Shown here: positions 48,924 through 59,409 of the stretch, one piece after another
Numbering within the stretch: position 1 is the stretch's first letter
Layout of the letters: the number at the start of each line of letters is the position of its first letter
The notes under the pieces: generated by a model
What the model was told of the DNA's origin: nothing
Database searches by the model: none
The model's input: the letters and a program-made list of their open reading frames with translations, nothing else
Translations under genes and position numbers: made by a program
Assembly (NCBI GenBank): GCA_001600355.1
Contig: BCJU01000003.1
Coordinates: 1,740,519-1,804,518 of the forward strand
Direction: 5' to 3'
DNA: 64,000 bases
From: Meira nashicola
Taxonomy: Eukaryota > Basidiomycota > Exobasidiomycetes > Exobasidiales > Brachybasidiaceae

Positions 48924-51900
48924 ATGAGGATCAGCTTCGCTTCTGGAACAGCACTCATAGCTGGCTTTTTGCTATCCAGGATATCATATGTAAAAGCTTC
49001 ATGTGAATGTGGTTATCATGATCCTTCAACAAATGTTCTATGGACAGATGCAACAATCGTTTATTTCAACGAAACTGGAATGGATCAAGTCGTAATTCCA
49101 ACAAAATCTCCAGGTATTTACGGCAATATGATCACAGGCGATACGGGTTTAGGACAAGAAGCATTTTCAGCTGTAGGCAATTTACTCAATCCATGGGAAG
49201 AAGATTTCGGTGCAACATTCCGTTCAGCTGTTAGCTATAATAACACATACGCCGATAATTTGACATCCACTCAAGGTCTCGCAATGCAAATTTCACCGGC
49301 AAATATGAAACAACACATCGTCAATGGATCTCAAATCGTTACCCGTCGTCGTGATATTCAATATGGTTCATTCCGTGCAATGATTCAACATGCAAATACT
49401 TCAGGATTCGGAGGTGCATTCAAATTTGGTGTTTCATACAATCAAAGTGAAACGGTTGATATGGGTATCTTTTTGTCTGATAAACCTCAAAATTCAACTA
49501 TGCGTTGGAGTTTCTCTGCTACTGGAGCTGATGCAGATCCGGTAAAGACAAATTTGACTTATTTGCGTGATGGTGCTGATCCACGTAATGTCAATTTGAC
49601 TTGGCTTAACACTGATGCACCCGTCGAACATCGTTTAGATTGGTTAAATCATAAAATGGTTCAATTTCGTAACAGTGGTTTAAATTCATCAACAGATTTC
49701 TTAGCTTACGAAAAAGGTGTCAATGCCACAAATATACCCACCACTCCTGCTCCCGTAAGCTTTCAAGCTTGGGCAAACGGAGAGCCAAGTGTAAGTCAAG
49801 GTCCACCAATATATCAACCTTTGGTAACAAGAATCCTTTACGTTCGTTTCTTCTATAATTCAACTTTACTCGCTCGTCATGATCAATTCTCTGAACAATG
49901 TCAATCTACTCGTGCTGCAATTTGCAGTACAGATGATTTAACGTTGCGAAACAGTACAACATTTTCACCCGAGTCTCTCTTACGTGTTTTACCGGTCAAG
50001 CATCATTTCAAATCACCCATTTGGGCCGTCATTCCTTCTTCATTCTTCGCTGCTTTGTTTATTGCAGTCGTCATTCATGGTATGTTCATCAATGCTGCCA
50101 AAAAGAAGAACGGTCAAGGACCTCCTGCACTTTCAGGAGAAGGTGATAATATGTCTGTTCATTCTAAACGTCCAAAGAGTGGTTTACGACCATTAGGACT
50201 TTCACAAGGTGATGAACATTCAAGAAGATATTTAGCAAACGTTTCCAGCTTACACGAACAAAATCCCGAAATACCTGAATTATATCATGATTGGGAAGAC
50301 AGTGGATCGGAATACGATAGCGACGAATTTGATGATGCAGAAGTGATCGAAGGTGAAATTGAACCACAACCACAACAACAACGTAATTCAAGAGTAAGAA
50401 GGTTAAGTAGCATGCTTATGCGAAGAAGGAGTAGCGCAAAACATAATGGAAAGAATCGTGATAGGAGTAGTTCTATGAGAATGTCTTTCTTGGGAAAAAA
50501 TAATCATGGTCAAACTGAAAGTACTGCAGCTCTCACATCTCCTATGCCAACACTTTCTCGTTTTGATTCGTATAGATTTGGCGGACCAAGTATGAAAGAA
50601 GGAGAACAACCAGAACCTACACCAGCCGATCAAAAGAATGATCCTTTTGGAGGACAAAATTTGGAAACTGCGACACCACAACAAGCAAGATGGCAACCAC
50701 TTTCTCGTCCTACGATCGTTAATTGGCAAAGTCGTACAGGTGAAAGTTCAGTCGGTCAATTGGCTCAACCTATCAATCCTGATCCAGTTACGCATCGTTT
50801 AAGTATCGTTCCCGTTCAACAATCTTTTGTTTATATGATGTTCCAACGTTTACATTCTATCATCTTTATCGGAAGTGATGGAATGAGAACTGCTTCAGGT
50901 GAACGTCGTATCGATTATTTGGATGGTATGCGTGGATTTGCATGCTTGGGTGTTTCGGTTGCGCACTTTATTTTGATGTTCTATCATGGTGTGGCCGATA
51001 CCGATGCAAGATCATTCCATTATCCTACAATGGAAAAATGGTTAAGAATAATCGTTGGTCCAACGTACGTCAATGCAGGTTTATTGTTAGGTATTTTCTT
51101 CTTATTGCCAGCTCGTACAATGTGTCAAAGATACCTTTTGAAAGGTGGTTTAGCAAGTATGGCAGATAGTACAGTTCGTCGTTTACCTCGTTTGATGTTA
51201 CCTGTTTTAGGTGCATGTCTTGCAAATTATATGATGATCGATATTGACGGATACAAATGGGTTCGTAGATTGGCATCAAGAACTTGGTCTACTTGGGCTT
51301 ATTATCAAAATTATGAAAATGTTTTGGTATTTGTTAATTCTTACATCACCCTTTGGTGGGCAGCTCCACCAGACAGTCCCGCTTTGGTTACCGGTTACGC
51401 TACCGGTGTTCTTTGGACAATTCCCGTCATCGTTCAAGGTTTATGGACTTGTATGTTATGTGCTTTGGTTGCACATGAAATCAAGAAAGCATGGAAACGT
51501 TATACATTCTATGCAATCTGTATCTTCATTTCCTGGTACGTCAACAGTTGGGATATGTTCTTCATGGGAGGATTAATTGTTGCCGATTTGGATAGCAAAT
51601 TGGATTATCGTGCTTGGGCTGAAAAAGGTGTTCCGATCGTCATCCTTTCTGGCGTTCGAATTAAAGGTTCAGTTTTCGCTTGGGCATTATTCTTAGGATG
51701 CGCCATTCAACAATGGTTCTTGGTCATTCCTGGAGGTCCAGGAGGTGATTTGAATATGAAAGAATACGGTTATCATCCAAATTTAAACACTTCACGTCAA
51801 CATAACGCATTACAATCTGACATGATTTATCATTATCAAGATCCTCGTGTTTGGAGTTGGTTATGGTGTATGACATTCTTTATTTTGGCCGATCTTTCAT

Positions 51901-52193
51901 CTTGGTTCCAAGTTATTTGGAGATTACGTATTTGGGCTTGGTTCGGTCGTCATTCAATGGCATTTTACCTTTGTCATGGTGTCGTCTTTTGGACTTGGGG
52001 AGCTTGGCTTTGTTTAACAATGTTGGAAAAAGGTGCACCTTATTGGGTTGCAACTTTGGTAACTTTTATTACCTCTTATATGCTTTTGTCAGTATTTGCC
52101 GTTTGCTTCACATATACATTCGAACATTGGGCTTTACTGTTCTCAAAAGCTGTTTGGAGAGCAGCAAGCGGAGGTTATGGTCGCAAAATATAA
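48924..52193 (+). CDS. GH16-like lectin domain fused to membrane O-acyltransferase (Acyltransferase_3)
   Basis: A 1089-residue single-exon protein. The signal peptide is ~1-26, then CECGYHDPSTNVLWTDATIVYF opens a GH16-type beta-sandwich (to ~340) with many N-x-S/T sites. At the catalytic position GH16 enzymes read E-x-D-x-E; here residues 176-182 read ETVDMGI, so at most one acidic residue is aligned and hydrolysis is unlikely. A membrane segment at ~365-388 (VIPSSFFAALFIAVVIHGMF) is followed by a ~270-residue cytosolic Ser/acidic linker. The second half is an Acyltransferase_3 (OafA-type) domain starting RRIDYLDGMRGFACLGVSVAHF, with the R-x10-H motif (Arg670, His681) and about ten hydrophobic segments. 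OafA-type proteins transfer acetyl or acyl groups to extracellular glycans. The fusion suggests a glycan-docking acylase. I see no frameshift or intron at the junction, so the fusion looks real. Confidence 0.85.
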   Translation: MRISFASGTALIAGFLLSRISYVKASCECGYHDPSTNVLWTDATIVYFNETGMDQVVIPTKSPGIYGNMITGDTGLGQEAFSAVGNLLNPWEEDFGATFRSAVSYNNTYADNLTSTQGLAMQISPANMKQHIVNGSQIVTRRRDIQYGSFRAMIQHANTSGFGGAFKFGVSYNQSETVDMGIFLSDKPQNSTMRWSFSATGADADPVKTNLTYLRDGADPRNVNLTWLNTDAPVEHRLDWLNHKMVQFRNSGLNSSTDFLAYEKGVNATNIPTTPAPVSFQAWANGEPSVSQGPPIYQPLVTRILYVRFFYNSTLLARHDQFSEQCQSTRAAICSTDDLTLRNSTTFSPESLLRVLPVKHHFKSPIWAVIPSSFFAALFIAVVIHGMFINAAKKKNGQGPPALSGEGDNMSVHSKRPKSGLRPLGLSQGDEHSRRYLANVSSLHEQNPEIPELYHDWEDSGSEYDSDEFDDAEVIEGEIEPQPQQQRNSRVRRLSSMLMRRRSSAKHNGKNRDRSSSMRMSFLGKNNHGQTESTAALTSPMPTLSRFDSYRFGGPSMKEGEQPEPTPADQKNDPFGGQNLETATPQQARWQPLSRPTIVNWQSRTGESSVGQLAQPINPDPVTHRLSIVPVQQSFVYMMFQRLHSIIFIGSDGMRTASGERRIDYLDGMRGFACLGVSVAHFILMFYHGVADTDARSFHYPTMEKWLRIIVGPTYVNAGLLLGIFFLLPARTMCQRYLLKGGLASMADSTVRRLPRLMLPVLGACLANYMMIDIDGYKWVRRLASRTWSTWAYYQNYENVLVFVNSYITLWWAAPPDSPALVTGYATGVLWTIPVIVQGLWTCMLCALVAHEIKKAWKRYTFYAICIFISWYVNSWDMFFMGGLIVADLDSKLDYRAWAEKGVPIVILSGVRIKGSVFAWALFLGCAIQQWFLVIPGGPGGDLNMKEYGYHPNLNTSRQHNALQSDMIYHYQDPRVWSWLWCMTFFILADLSSWFQVIWRLRIWAWFGRHSMAFYLCHGVVFWTWGAWLCLTMLEKGAPYWVATLVTFITSYMLLSVFAVCFTYTFEHWALLFSKAVWRAASGGYGRKI

Positions 52194-52475
52194 ACAATCT
52201 TTCTTCTACAAATATATATCTATATATCTATACACACACACACATTCATTTTTTTACTAGATGTACAATTATTCTTCTAAACTGCATTGTCATTACTTGA
52301 AACTATAAATGCTTGAAAACTTTAACCACTTGTGAACAACATACAGAAGCAGAAATTTGCATTGCATCTGTATTATACACATTCTCTCATATTTGAATAA
52401 AATACTGTTATAGTGATGATATAAGATAATAATTGCTTAATGTACAAAATGATAAAAAAAACGAATTGACAAACT

Positions 52476-53727
52476 TCAAATCCTTAAATGTTCCTTTTCG
52501 TATGGCGAATGAAGATGTCCATATCTGGATTTATAAAATTGCCTAATCTGTAATTCGGCCGCAACTGGTTTTCCTCGTCCCATAGAATCGTTTATGGTAA
52601 GGAATAATGGGTTTCCGATATTGTCAATACTGAATACGTTATTTTCTACATCATCCGTCCAGATTAATAAAGTTGAATCTTTCGAAGTCTTTTTCCAATG
52701 AACGATTTCATATTTTAATGAACAACATCTTGATCCTTCATTAATAACATAAGCATGGTGTAAATAAGGTAATAAAACATCCTTTTCATGTCTAAATTTA
52801 TGATGACTTGTTTCTTCTAAAACATCTTTGAAACGTTTATGAACGCCTTCCATTGCAGATTTATAATAAACATAAGGTGCATGTTTTAAAAATCTTGTTT
52901 GACCTTTGCTTGTTCCGTATGCCCTTTCAATTGCATCAACTGTGTTTAATAAACTACGAAACCAAATACCTGTCCTTGGTCTTGGATCATCATTTACGTT
53001 TGTTCGACTATAAAAGAATTTTGCTCCTCCTTCTGATGAATACAAATCTGACGGTGAAATTGCACGATCGATCATATAATCGTCATTTAAGTGAATAAAT
53101 CTCTCTGTTAAGCCGGGAATACGATAAAGATATTGTTCGATAATGTTGGAAGTGAAGACTGGTTGTAATTCGATTGGTATGATGATATTTTGATCAACCC
53201 ATTCAACTCTGAAGAAAAAAGAAGAGAAATAAATCAATGTAAGAATAAGAATAGGATTCACTATCCATCAAATAAACATACCTTGGATGTCTTAAATCAA
53301 GCCAATCAGGTGGAGTTGGTGAAACGATGAATATTTTACCCGTATGCCAAGGAGCATTATTTATCCAAGTTCTCATTGAATAACGTAAATCTTCATTATC
53401 ACGAAATCTTCCACTTATACTTGGACCACCATATTGTTTTCTTATCCTTGCTTGTTCAGGTACCGAACCGTTTACCCAAGTATAAACAACGCTAACATCA
53501 GAAGCCCAATCGAATGAAAGTGGTGTAGGAGAAGGTTTTGATAAATTTGATGAATTGATTGATTGATTTGTTGAAATCCATTGACGAGAATGATCCCTAG
53601 CTTTATTCAATACACCATTCAATTCAGGTCGAATGAAAAATAAAAATCCCAAACAAATCAAACACAACAACAAGATTGGATTCAAACGACTTCCATTCTT
53701 GCTGCCGCCCAACATGATTGGGGACAT
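52476..53727 (-). CDS. Stealth-family sugar-1-phosphate transferase (Xpt1/GNPTAB-like), two exons
   Basis: Exons 53282-53727 and 52476-53208 (intron 53209-53281, GTATGT...TTCAG, 73 nt) give 392 residues. The N-terminus has a signal anchor (~14-31, ILLLCLICLGFLFFI), as in Golgi type II enzymes. Stealth blocks: CR1 VVYTWVNGSVPEQ (~78); CR2 GRFRDNEDLRYSMRTWINNA and PWHTGKIFIVSPTPPDWLDL (106-146); CR3 YLYRIPGLTERFIHLNDDYM (~172-191); CR4 HKFRHEKDVLLPYLHHAYV. The family includes human GlcNAc-1-phosphotransferase and the Cryptococcus xylosylphosphotransferase Xpt1, which add sugar-phosphates to glycans in the secretory pathway. The donor sugar cannot be read from the sequence. It converges on the GH16/acyltransferase gene, also a predicted glycan modifier. 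Confidence 0.87.
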
Positions 53728-54525
53728 GATGGTGAAAAGATTAACAAAAAATCATATTCACACATATATATGTTTATACGTTATATAATAGGTTTATGTA
53801 GGGTACGATCGAAGTTCTCTCATTATGGAAGCTACATACAGGGTATTTGTTAGACATATACATGCCGACGGCAATTCGGCACATCCAGTGCTAAAAGATG
53901 TTCTTACCTTCACGTCATATCATTTATAACATCGTTTATGTTCCTGGCCTGCTTGTGCAGTACTTGCATAAAGAAAAGTATGTGCGCTGCGCTGCGTGCA
54001 TATGTAGTATGGTAATTATAGAAACATATCTCTCCTCACACGAGCAAGGGCACGCTTTACTTGATCGTATTTATTAGGCTACTGCAGCACAAGCACAAGG
54101 TGCTCAAGTTAAGGGAATATCCCCCGAACCTCTTCACATATCTACTCTCAATATCCTTTATTTTTCAGTCTTTTTCCCCCTCTAAACTTAATTCTCCTCT
54201 CCTGATTTATTCCTCATCTTTTCATTGAACTAGTCTATACACCCTTTTTGTCTTTCTGACCTTTTCAGTGATCGGTCCGAACTATATATGTACAAACTCG
54301 CAGTAAACTTGCACAGCGCTCGGCACCGCGCGTACAGTAAGTAAGTCGCGTAGAATGTACTCAAATCTCTGCTGTTCTGCCTATTCTCTCAGCCCTTTTG
54401 CGTTTCAGATTTTGCCGGCGGGAAAGCGGGAATTCAATTCGAAGTGTGGGAAAATAAAAATCTATAAGACAAAAGGGGTATTACGTAATTCTATATGATT
54501 CTACATGTTAATATACAGTGTTTCT
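53728..54525. other. upstream flank of the Stealth gene / 3' flank of the DHA1 transporter
   Basis: 798 bp without a gene. It contains GC-rich islands at 53983-54000 (TGCGCTGCGCTGCGTGCA) and 54311-54333, and a long pyrimidine-rich tract around 54150-54260. Confidence 0.55.
53983..54000. repeat. GCGCTGC tandem island
   Basis: TGCGCTGCGCTGCGTGCA in an AT-rich gap, 256 bp upstream of the Stealth-gene ATG. It shares the GCGCTGCGC core with the palindrome at 39708. Confidence 0.45.
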
Positions 54526-56043
54526 TTATACCTTTTCTGTTTCTGTTTCTTGTTCTTGTTCTTTTTGCTTTTGATCTTCATCAGCTTGTAATAGAACGGC
54601 AACTGCACTTCGTTTTCTAAGTATAGGTCCAAATCGAATGAGTAAAAAAGGTGCAATTCCTAAAATTCCTGCTATACTTGCACAAATACTTGTTGCTATT
54701 GGTGGAGTTAAAGATTGATAAAATTGAGTTGAAAATAAAGGGAAAGTACCTGAACAAATGTTTCGCATTAAAGCTTGACATGCTATTCCACTTGCAGCAT
54801 AAGTTTCATAGGCATCTGCTAAATAAAGCAAAGTACTTAGATAAATTTCAAAAACGCCCCAATAAAATCCAATCATTCCGATTGCAGGTACAATTGGTGA
54901 AATTGATTTACGAGCTGTCCATGCGTATAAGAATAAAGAAGCACAGGTCATTAAAGCTGCAATCGTACACCAATGCAACCTTACTTCTGGTGGAGGTGGT
55001 AAATTGTGGTTGTTTCGTTTTGCACGTTTATAAAATCGTAATGAGATCGGTTGCCATGCTAAACCCAAAGTAGCACCTAAAGCCATCAAAGCTAAAAATG
55101 AAGTTCTTTTTGGTTCGATCCATCCATAAGGTTCCATTGCAATAGGAATACCTTCTAATGATAAGAAAACTACACCCCAAAGGAATCCAACCCAAAGTGC
55201 TAAAGTTGCAACGATTGGTTCTGTGAAAAAGAAGATGCAAGGTCTAATCATTCTTTCTATTGTAACCCAAAATTGAGTTTTTGCTTGAATTGGTCCTTGA
55301 TAAATATAATGTTCAATTCCAGTTTGTTTCGTTAATTTATTTGCTCTTGCTTGTAATAATTTTGTATGTCTTGTTTCGGGTAAAAATAAGATTACAACAA
55401 AAAGTGAACCTAAAGAAACAGCTCCAAGCCACCAAAATACCCATTCGAATTTCATATTATGAACTGTCCATGTTGAACCTACAGAACCGATTGATTGACT
55501 TGTTAAAACACACCAAACAACAACTGCAAGTGGAATTAATCTTTCTTCTTTTGGAAATAAATCTGTCAAAGTTGCGGAAACCATTGTATTCCCAACTGAA
55601 CCAGCAGCACCTTGAATGAATCTTGATATCAGAATTGCGTCAATTCTTGGTACTAATGCTTGTGGTAAAAACATTGCTACATAAATTATCATTGCAATCA
55701 CGCATGTTGGCCTCCTTCCTGTTCTTTCAGTTAAAGGTGCTAAAAGAAGAGGTGCAGTTGCTAAAGGTACTAAATACGTTGTCATTCCTAAAAGCCAAAC
55801 AGTTTCAGAAATTCCGATTGCCTTTGATCCTTGCGTTCTTGCAGCAGCATAAGCAGTTCCATTACATGCAGTTGAAGAATTAAATAATAATGCAATTATT
55901 GCAGTTGCCCATTTCTTCTTTTTTGACCAATTAAATGGATGATTTGGATCATCTTTTTCCCATTCAATCTTTATCTTTTCGACATTATTTATACTTTGTT
56001 CAGTCCTCGGACAATCTATAGAAGTTGAAGTGTTGGTTTCCAT
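54526..56043 (-). CDS. MFS transporter, DHA1 (drug:H+ antiporter-1) type
   Basis: A 505-residue protein with the PFNWSKKKKWATAI pre-helix-1 motif typical of fungal DHA1 multidrug/polyamine transporters. It has LAPLTERTGRRPTCVIAMI (loop 2-3 motif A), SRFIQGAAGSVGNTMVSATL (helix 4) and DLFPKEERLIPLAVVVW, and about 12 hydrophobic segments. The N-terminus (~45 residues) and the Gln/Glu-rich C-terminal tail are cytosolic. Such proteins export toxic compounds or metabolites using the proton gradient. The substrate is unknown. No intron is visible. The gene is transcribed towards the Stealth gene, on the same strand. Confidence 0.88.
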   Translation of the reverse strand: METNTSTSIDCPRTEQSINNVEKIKIEWEKDDPNHPFNWSKKKKWATAIIALLFNSSTACNGTAYAAARTQGSKAIGISETVWLLGMTTYLVPLATAPLLLAPLTERTGRRPTCVIAMIIYVAMFLPQALVPRIDAILISRFIQGAAGSVGNTMVSATLTDLFPKEERLIPLAVVVWCVLTSQSIGSVGSTWTVHNMKFEWVFWWLGAVSLGSLFVVILFLPETRHTKLLQARANKLTKQTGIEHYIYQGPIQAKTQFWVTIERMIRPCIFFFTEPIVATLALWVGFLWGVVFLSLEGIPIAMEPYGWIEPKRTSFLALMALGATLGLAWQPISLRFYKRAKRNNHNLPPPPEVRLHWCTIAALMTCASLFLYAWTARKSISPIVPAIGMIGFYWGVFEIYLSTLLYLADAYETYAASGIACQALMRNICSGTFPLFSTQFYQSLTPPIATSICASIAGILGIAPFLLIRFGPILRKRSAVAVLLQADEDQKQKEQEQETETEKV

Positions 56044-56480
56044 CAGGGTAAGGATAGAGTTACTACTATTTTTTTAAAAGTCTTGCTTTACGATATCATC
56101 TTTATATATATGAGAGAAATGAGTAAAGACGTGAGTCACATTAAACATATGTATATGTACATGTATGGTTGGATATATTCGGAATTTTATAATCGGCAAT
56201 CCGAAACTGAATTTAAACGCGCTAAAAATATCTCAATTCCATTAATGCCCAGTAACGATGGAATTAGTCTATATAGACTACACAAGGAGTTGTGGAAATC
56301 ATGGACCGTTAGTGGATTGTTAGTTAATTATGGACCGTTAGTGCATTTCGGAGCTCCAACTTTAGTCACAGTCCGACTACTCCTTTTCCGACAAGTCCGT
56401 ATTCCCCACATACATACATACATACTTAAGGTGGAGGAACGGCTTTTGAATGAATGTCAATTGCAAGGGAAAGTATGTAT
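56044..56480. other. upstream flank of the DHA1 transporter
   Basis: 437 bp, AT-rich with ATACATACATAC and TATGTACATGTATG tracts and a short direct repeat (GGACCGTTAGTG near 56302 and TGGACCGTTAGTGC near 56332). No supported gene. Confidence 0.5.
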
Positions 56481-57149
56481 TTACATGGCTGAACCCAAGA
56501 AATAAGTTGATCCTATTAATTTTGCACCGGTATTCTTTTCATATTCGTTAACGTCAAAAGTGAGTAATTCTGTCAAATATTTAAGTGCACTTGGACTATA
56601 TCCATTCTTTGGTTCACGTAAGATTGAGAATGTATAACGATGTTCAGTTGGAGCAAGAATTGGTGGTGGAGTTGGAAGGATATAAAGACGAACATCTTGA
56701 CCGCTATCACTTGCAGGTGTTTTACAGTTTGGCTTTAAACCTCTTTTTATCCAATGTAAGAATGTTGGATGAGTAAGTCCTAAAGGAACATCAGGATCGT
56801 TCATAATTAATGTATACGTATCACCTTGATCTCCATGTGGTGTTGGGAAATAAACTTTTGGTTGTAAAAGTGTTTGAGTCATTGTTAATTTTTCACCATA
56901 ATCCACAAATTTTCCTTCGTAATAAAGTGCAACTGTTGTTTTAGGATTAAAGCTATCATAAACATCAGGAACAATAAATGCATCACTTATTTCTTTTTTT
57001 GCTTTTGCTAAACTTCCTTCGTTTAGAGCAAGACATTTTCCGTCAAAAGACGTTGTTGTTCTTGCATCCAAAGAGATAGGGTTTGCAGCTGTTAAGCTAC
57101 ATGCAGTTGCAGCAATAAATGCAAATAAAGCTGATCGAGCGAAAAACAT
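56481..57149 (-). CDS. secreted PEBP-like protein
   Basis: 222 residues. The signal peptide is ~1-22 (LFAFIAATACSLTAA). The phosphatidylethanolamine-binding protein fold is marked by TYTLIMNDPDVPLGLTHPTF then LHWIKRG (residues 111-136, containing the D-P-D-x-P anion-site motif and HWI), and by the APTEHRYTFSILREP strand. PEBPs bind phospholipids or phosphorylated ligands. Secreted fungal members are known, but their roles are mostly undefined. Three cysteines occur in the mature protein. A TATA box 73 bp upstream suggests strong expression. Which ligand it binds cannot be told. Confidence 0.82.
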   Translation of the reverse strand: MFFARSALFAFIAATACSLTAANPISLDARTTTSFDGKCLALNEGSLAKAKKEISDAFIVPDVYDSFNPKTTVALYYEGKFVDYGEKLTMTQTLLQPKVYFPTPHGDQGDTYTLIMNDPDVPLGLTHPTFLHWIKRGLKPNCKTPASDSGQDVRLYILPTPPPILAPTEHRYTFSILREPKNGYSPSALKYLTELLTFDVNEYEKNTGAKLIGSTYFLGSAM

Positions 57150-57783
57150 TTTAGGTTAAAGGATGGGGGTGGGTAGGAGATGGAAAAGAAATAAAAGTGT
57201 CACTCTTAAACATGTTACCTATTTATACTCAGTTAGGGGTCTCCATAGAAGGAAAAAGACACCGTCATCGGAAAAAGGTTAGCAAGATCGAAATCAATCA
57301 GAACTTTCCGCTGCTTATAGCATACTGCAGAATACATCCGATCAGGAGGAAAGAACTAGTTTATGCTAAATGACGATGTATAGGGTCGGCGTATGAATTG
57401 CTCTTAAACAGGCACTAAAAGTGTGAGATTAGATGCATACGGTGATTAAATGTATGCAAACAAGAAGAACAATGGTAGAACCCTATGTCAATCAAACTTC
57501 TTTAGCACATATAGAACTAAAAGCGTGAGAAAAGATCGCCAAGTGTTCAAATAACGTAAAGAAGTGCCAAGTATTAATTTAGTCTATTTTTATAAAGTGT
57601 GCTAAAAATGCGAGTATTATCATTTTATTTCATGCATAATATCAGTCAACGGTTTATACCTCGTGCCTTCCCCACATCATTTCGCTTATAAAATAAAATA
57701 AAATGTTGCTTTTCCGATCTTTCTTCAGTGAATGAAGTAGTATGTACATGAAGAGTATATATGATGATAAATAAAACAACTTT
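57150..57783. other. upstream flank of the PEBP-like gene
   Basis: 634 bp with a TATA box (minus strand TATAAA at 57222-57227) and otherwise no supported gene or repeat. Confidence 0.5.
57222..57227 (-). promoter_or_regulatory. TATA box of the PEBP-like gene
   Basis: Minus-strand TATAAA, 73 bp upstream of the ATG. Confidence 0.45.
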
Positions 57784-59409
57784 TTACTCGCTATGTTGAT
57801 CGAAAAGAGAATCAATTTGTTCCAAAGAACGGCCTTTGGTCTCAATCATAAATTTAAAGCAAATAAAAGTTGCAAATGCGATGCAAGAAGCAAAGAAAAA
57901 GTAAGGACCCGAAGGAGTTGCCTTTAAAAATGAAGGAGCAGTTAAAGCAACTACGAAATTCGTAACCCAATTTGATAATTGTTGTGCTGCAGCTGCTTTT
58001 GAACGTAATCTTGTTGGCATAACTTCTGCAGCATAAATTCTACAAACAACTGCCCATGTCATTGAAAAGATTGCAAGGAAAACGTAAATTAAGATAACTA
58101 CAACCCAACGTGCTGGTCCTTCTGCTAAACGAACTGTATCGTTTTCTATACTTGCAAATTTAGCGAAAAGAGAACCTATTATTAAGAAACAAGCAGACAT
58201 TGATATTCCTCCTCCTACCATCATTGGCTTTCTACCCCAACGATCTACATAAATTTGAGCTGGAATGGTTGAAACGACCAAAATAATACCTGAAACACCT
58301 GAAGCAAGGAAAGAAGCAGTTTGAGAAGAGAATAAACTTGAAAAGACGACTGGTGCAAAATATAAAACAACGTCAACACCACTTAATTGTTGAGCAGACA
58401 TTAAGAATATTCCCAGTGCAGATCGCATTCTATACCTTCTATGGAATAATTCTTTATAACTACTTGCTCCTGCAGAAGAACCACGTCTTGCACTATTTAA
58501 ACAAAGCCTAGCTTCTGTTATTGCTGAACGAATTTCAACAATCTCTTTTTGCAATTGAGATTCTTGTAAAGATTGTAGAGTTCCATTTCCGCTTATTGAA
58601 GTTGTATCAAAATTACGTAAACGAATCTTACGTAAAGATTCCAAAGCTGCTTGTTCTCCATGATGTTGAGCTTGCCAACGAGGAGAAAAAGGAACAAAAG
58701 CAATGATCAAAATTGCTAATAAAGCAGAAGTTGAAGCTTGAATTATAAAAGGTAAACGCCAAGATAAACTTGAAGAAATTCTTTGAGTTCCATAAGTTAT
58801 AAAATATCCAGTCATAATACCAATTGCTATACAAAATTGAATCATACAAGCTAATTTACCTCTAATATCAGAAGTTGCAATCTCAATCAAATAAATTGAA
58901 GCAACTGCAATCGTTTGACCTGCACCAATACCTGTAATTAAACGTGAAACGATTAAACCAGGAAAAGTAGAGCATGAAGCAGAAATTGTTGCACCTATTG
59001 TAAAGATAATTGCACCTGTAAAAATACCAAACCTTCTTGAAATTTTATCTGCAACAAAACCGCTACATAAAGAACTTATTGAAGCAGATAAAAGGATTGA
59101 AGCGACAAAGAAACCATGTAAAGCAGGTGAAGGAACGAATCCAATAGTTTTATAAAATTGTTCCATCTCTGTTACAGGACCTATTGAACCCGTATCAAGA
59201 CCGTATAATAAACCAGAGATTGAAACTATACCTCCTATCATTATCAATCTTGCTTTAGGCGGTAATGCTTCTATGATGATAGGTCTTGCAAGCCATGAAT
59301 CTTTCCATAGTGTTTTATTGTGTATTGTTTGATTTTCATCTTCCCTTCCTAATCTTTGTAGTTCAATACCAGATCCTGATTGTTCTAAAACTGAAGTAGT
59401 CGTACTCAT
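57784..59409 (-). CDS. MFS sugar porter
   Basis: A 541-residue protein from the first in-frame ATG (MSTTTSVLEQSG). Sugar-porter signatures: GLLYGLDTGSIGPV in helix 1, GFVADKISRRFGIF in loop 2-3, VSRLITGIGAGQTIAVASIY with LIEIATSDIRGKL, PFSPRWQAQHH before the central loop, QQLSGVDVVLYFAPV in helix 7 and YVDRWGRKPMM in loop 8-9. The C-terminal ETKGRSLEQIDSLF is the standard end motif. About 12 membrane helices. The substrate may be a hexose, pentose or polyol. Length is normal for the family. It lies between two secreted-protein genes on the same strand but is separately spaced (over 450 bp on each side). Confidence 0.92.
   Translation of the reverse strand: MSTTTSVLEQSGSGIELQRLGREDENQTIHNKTLWKDSWLARPIIIEALPPKARLIMIGGIVSISGLLYGLDTGSIGPVTEMEQFYKTIGFVPSPALHGFFVASILLSASISSLCSGFVADKISRRFGIFTGAIIFTIGATISASCSTFPGLIVSRLITGIGAGQTIAVASIYLIEIATSDIRGKLACMIQFCIAIGIMTGYFITYGTQRISSSLSWRLPFIIQASTSALLAILIIAFVPFSPRWQAQHHGEQAALESLRKIRLRNFDTTSISGNGTLQSLQESQLQKEIVEIRSAITEARLCLNSARRGSSAGASSYKELFHRRYRMRSALGIFLMSAQQLSGVDVVLYFAPVVFSSLFSSQTASFLASGVSGIILVVSTIPAQIYVDRWGRKPMMVGGGISMSACFLIIGSLFAKFASIENDTVRLAEGPARWVVVILIYVFLAIFSMTWAVVCRIYAAEVMPTRLRSKAAAAQQLSNWVTNFVVALTAPSFLKATPSGPYFFFASCIAFATFICFKFMIETKGRSLEQIDSLFDQHSE

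Noticed and set aside
53209..53281. The Stealth protein as two separate or broken genes
   Set aside because: A 73-nt GT-AG intron joins HPR to VEWVD in frame and completes the CR1-CR4 order.
56083..56505. 140-codon plus-strand open frame
   Set aside because: It is built on ATACATAC/TATGTA repeats, lies in a promoter gap and overlaps the PEBP-like gene end; composition is not protein-like.
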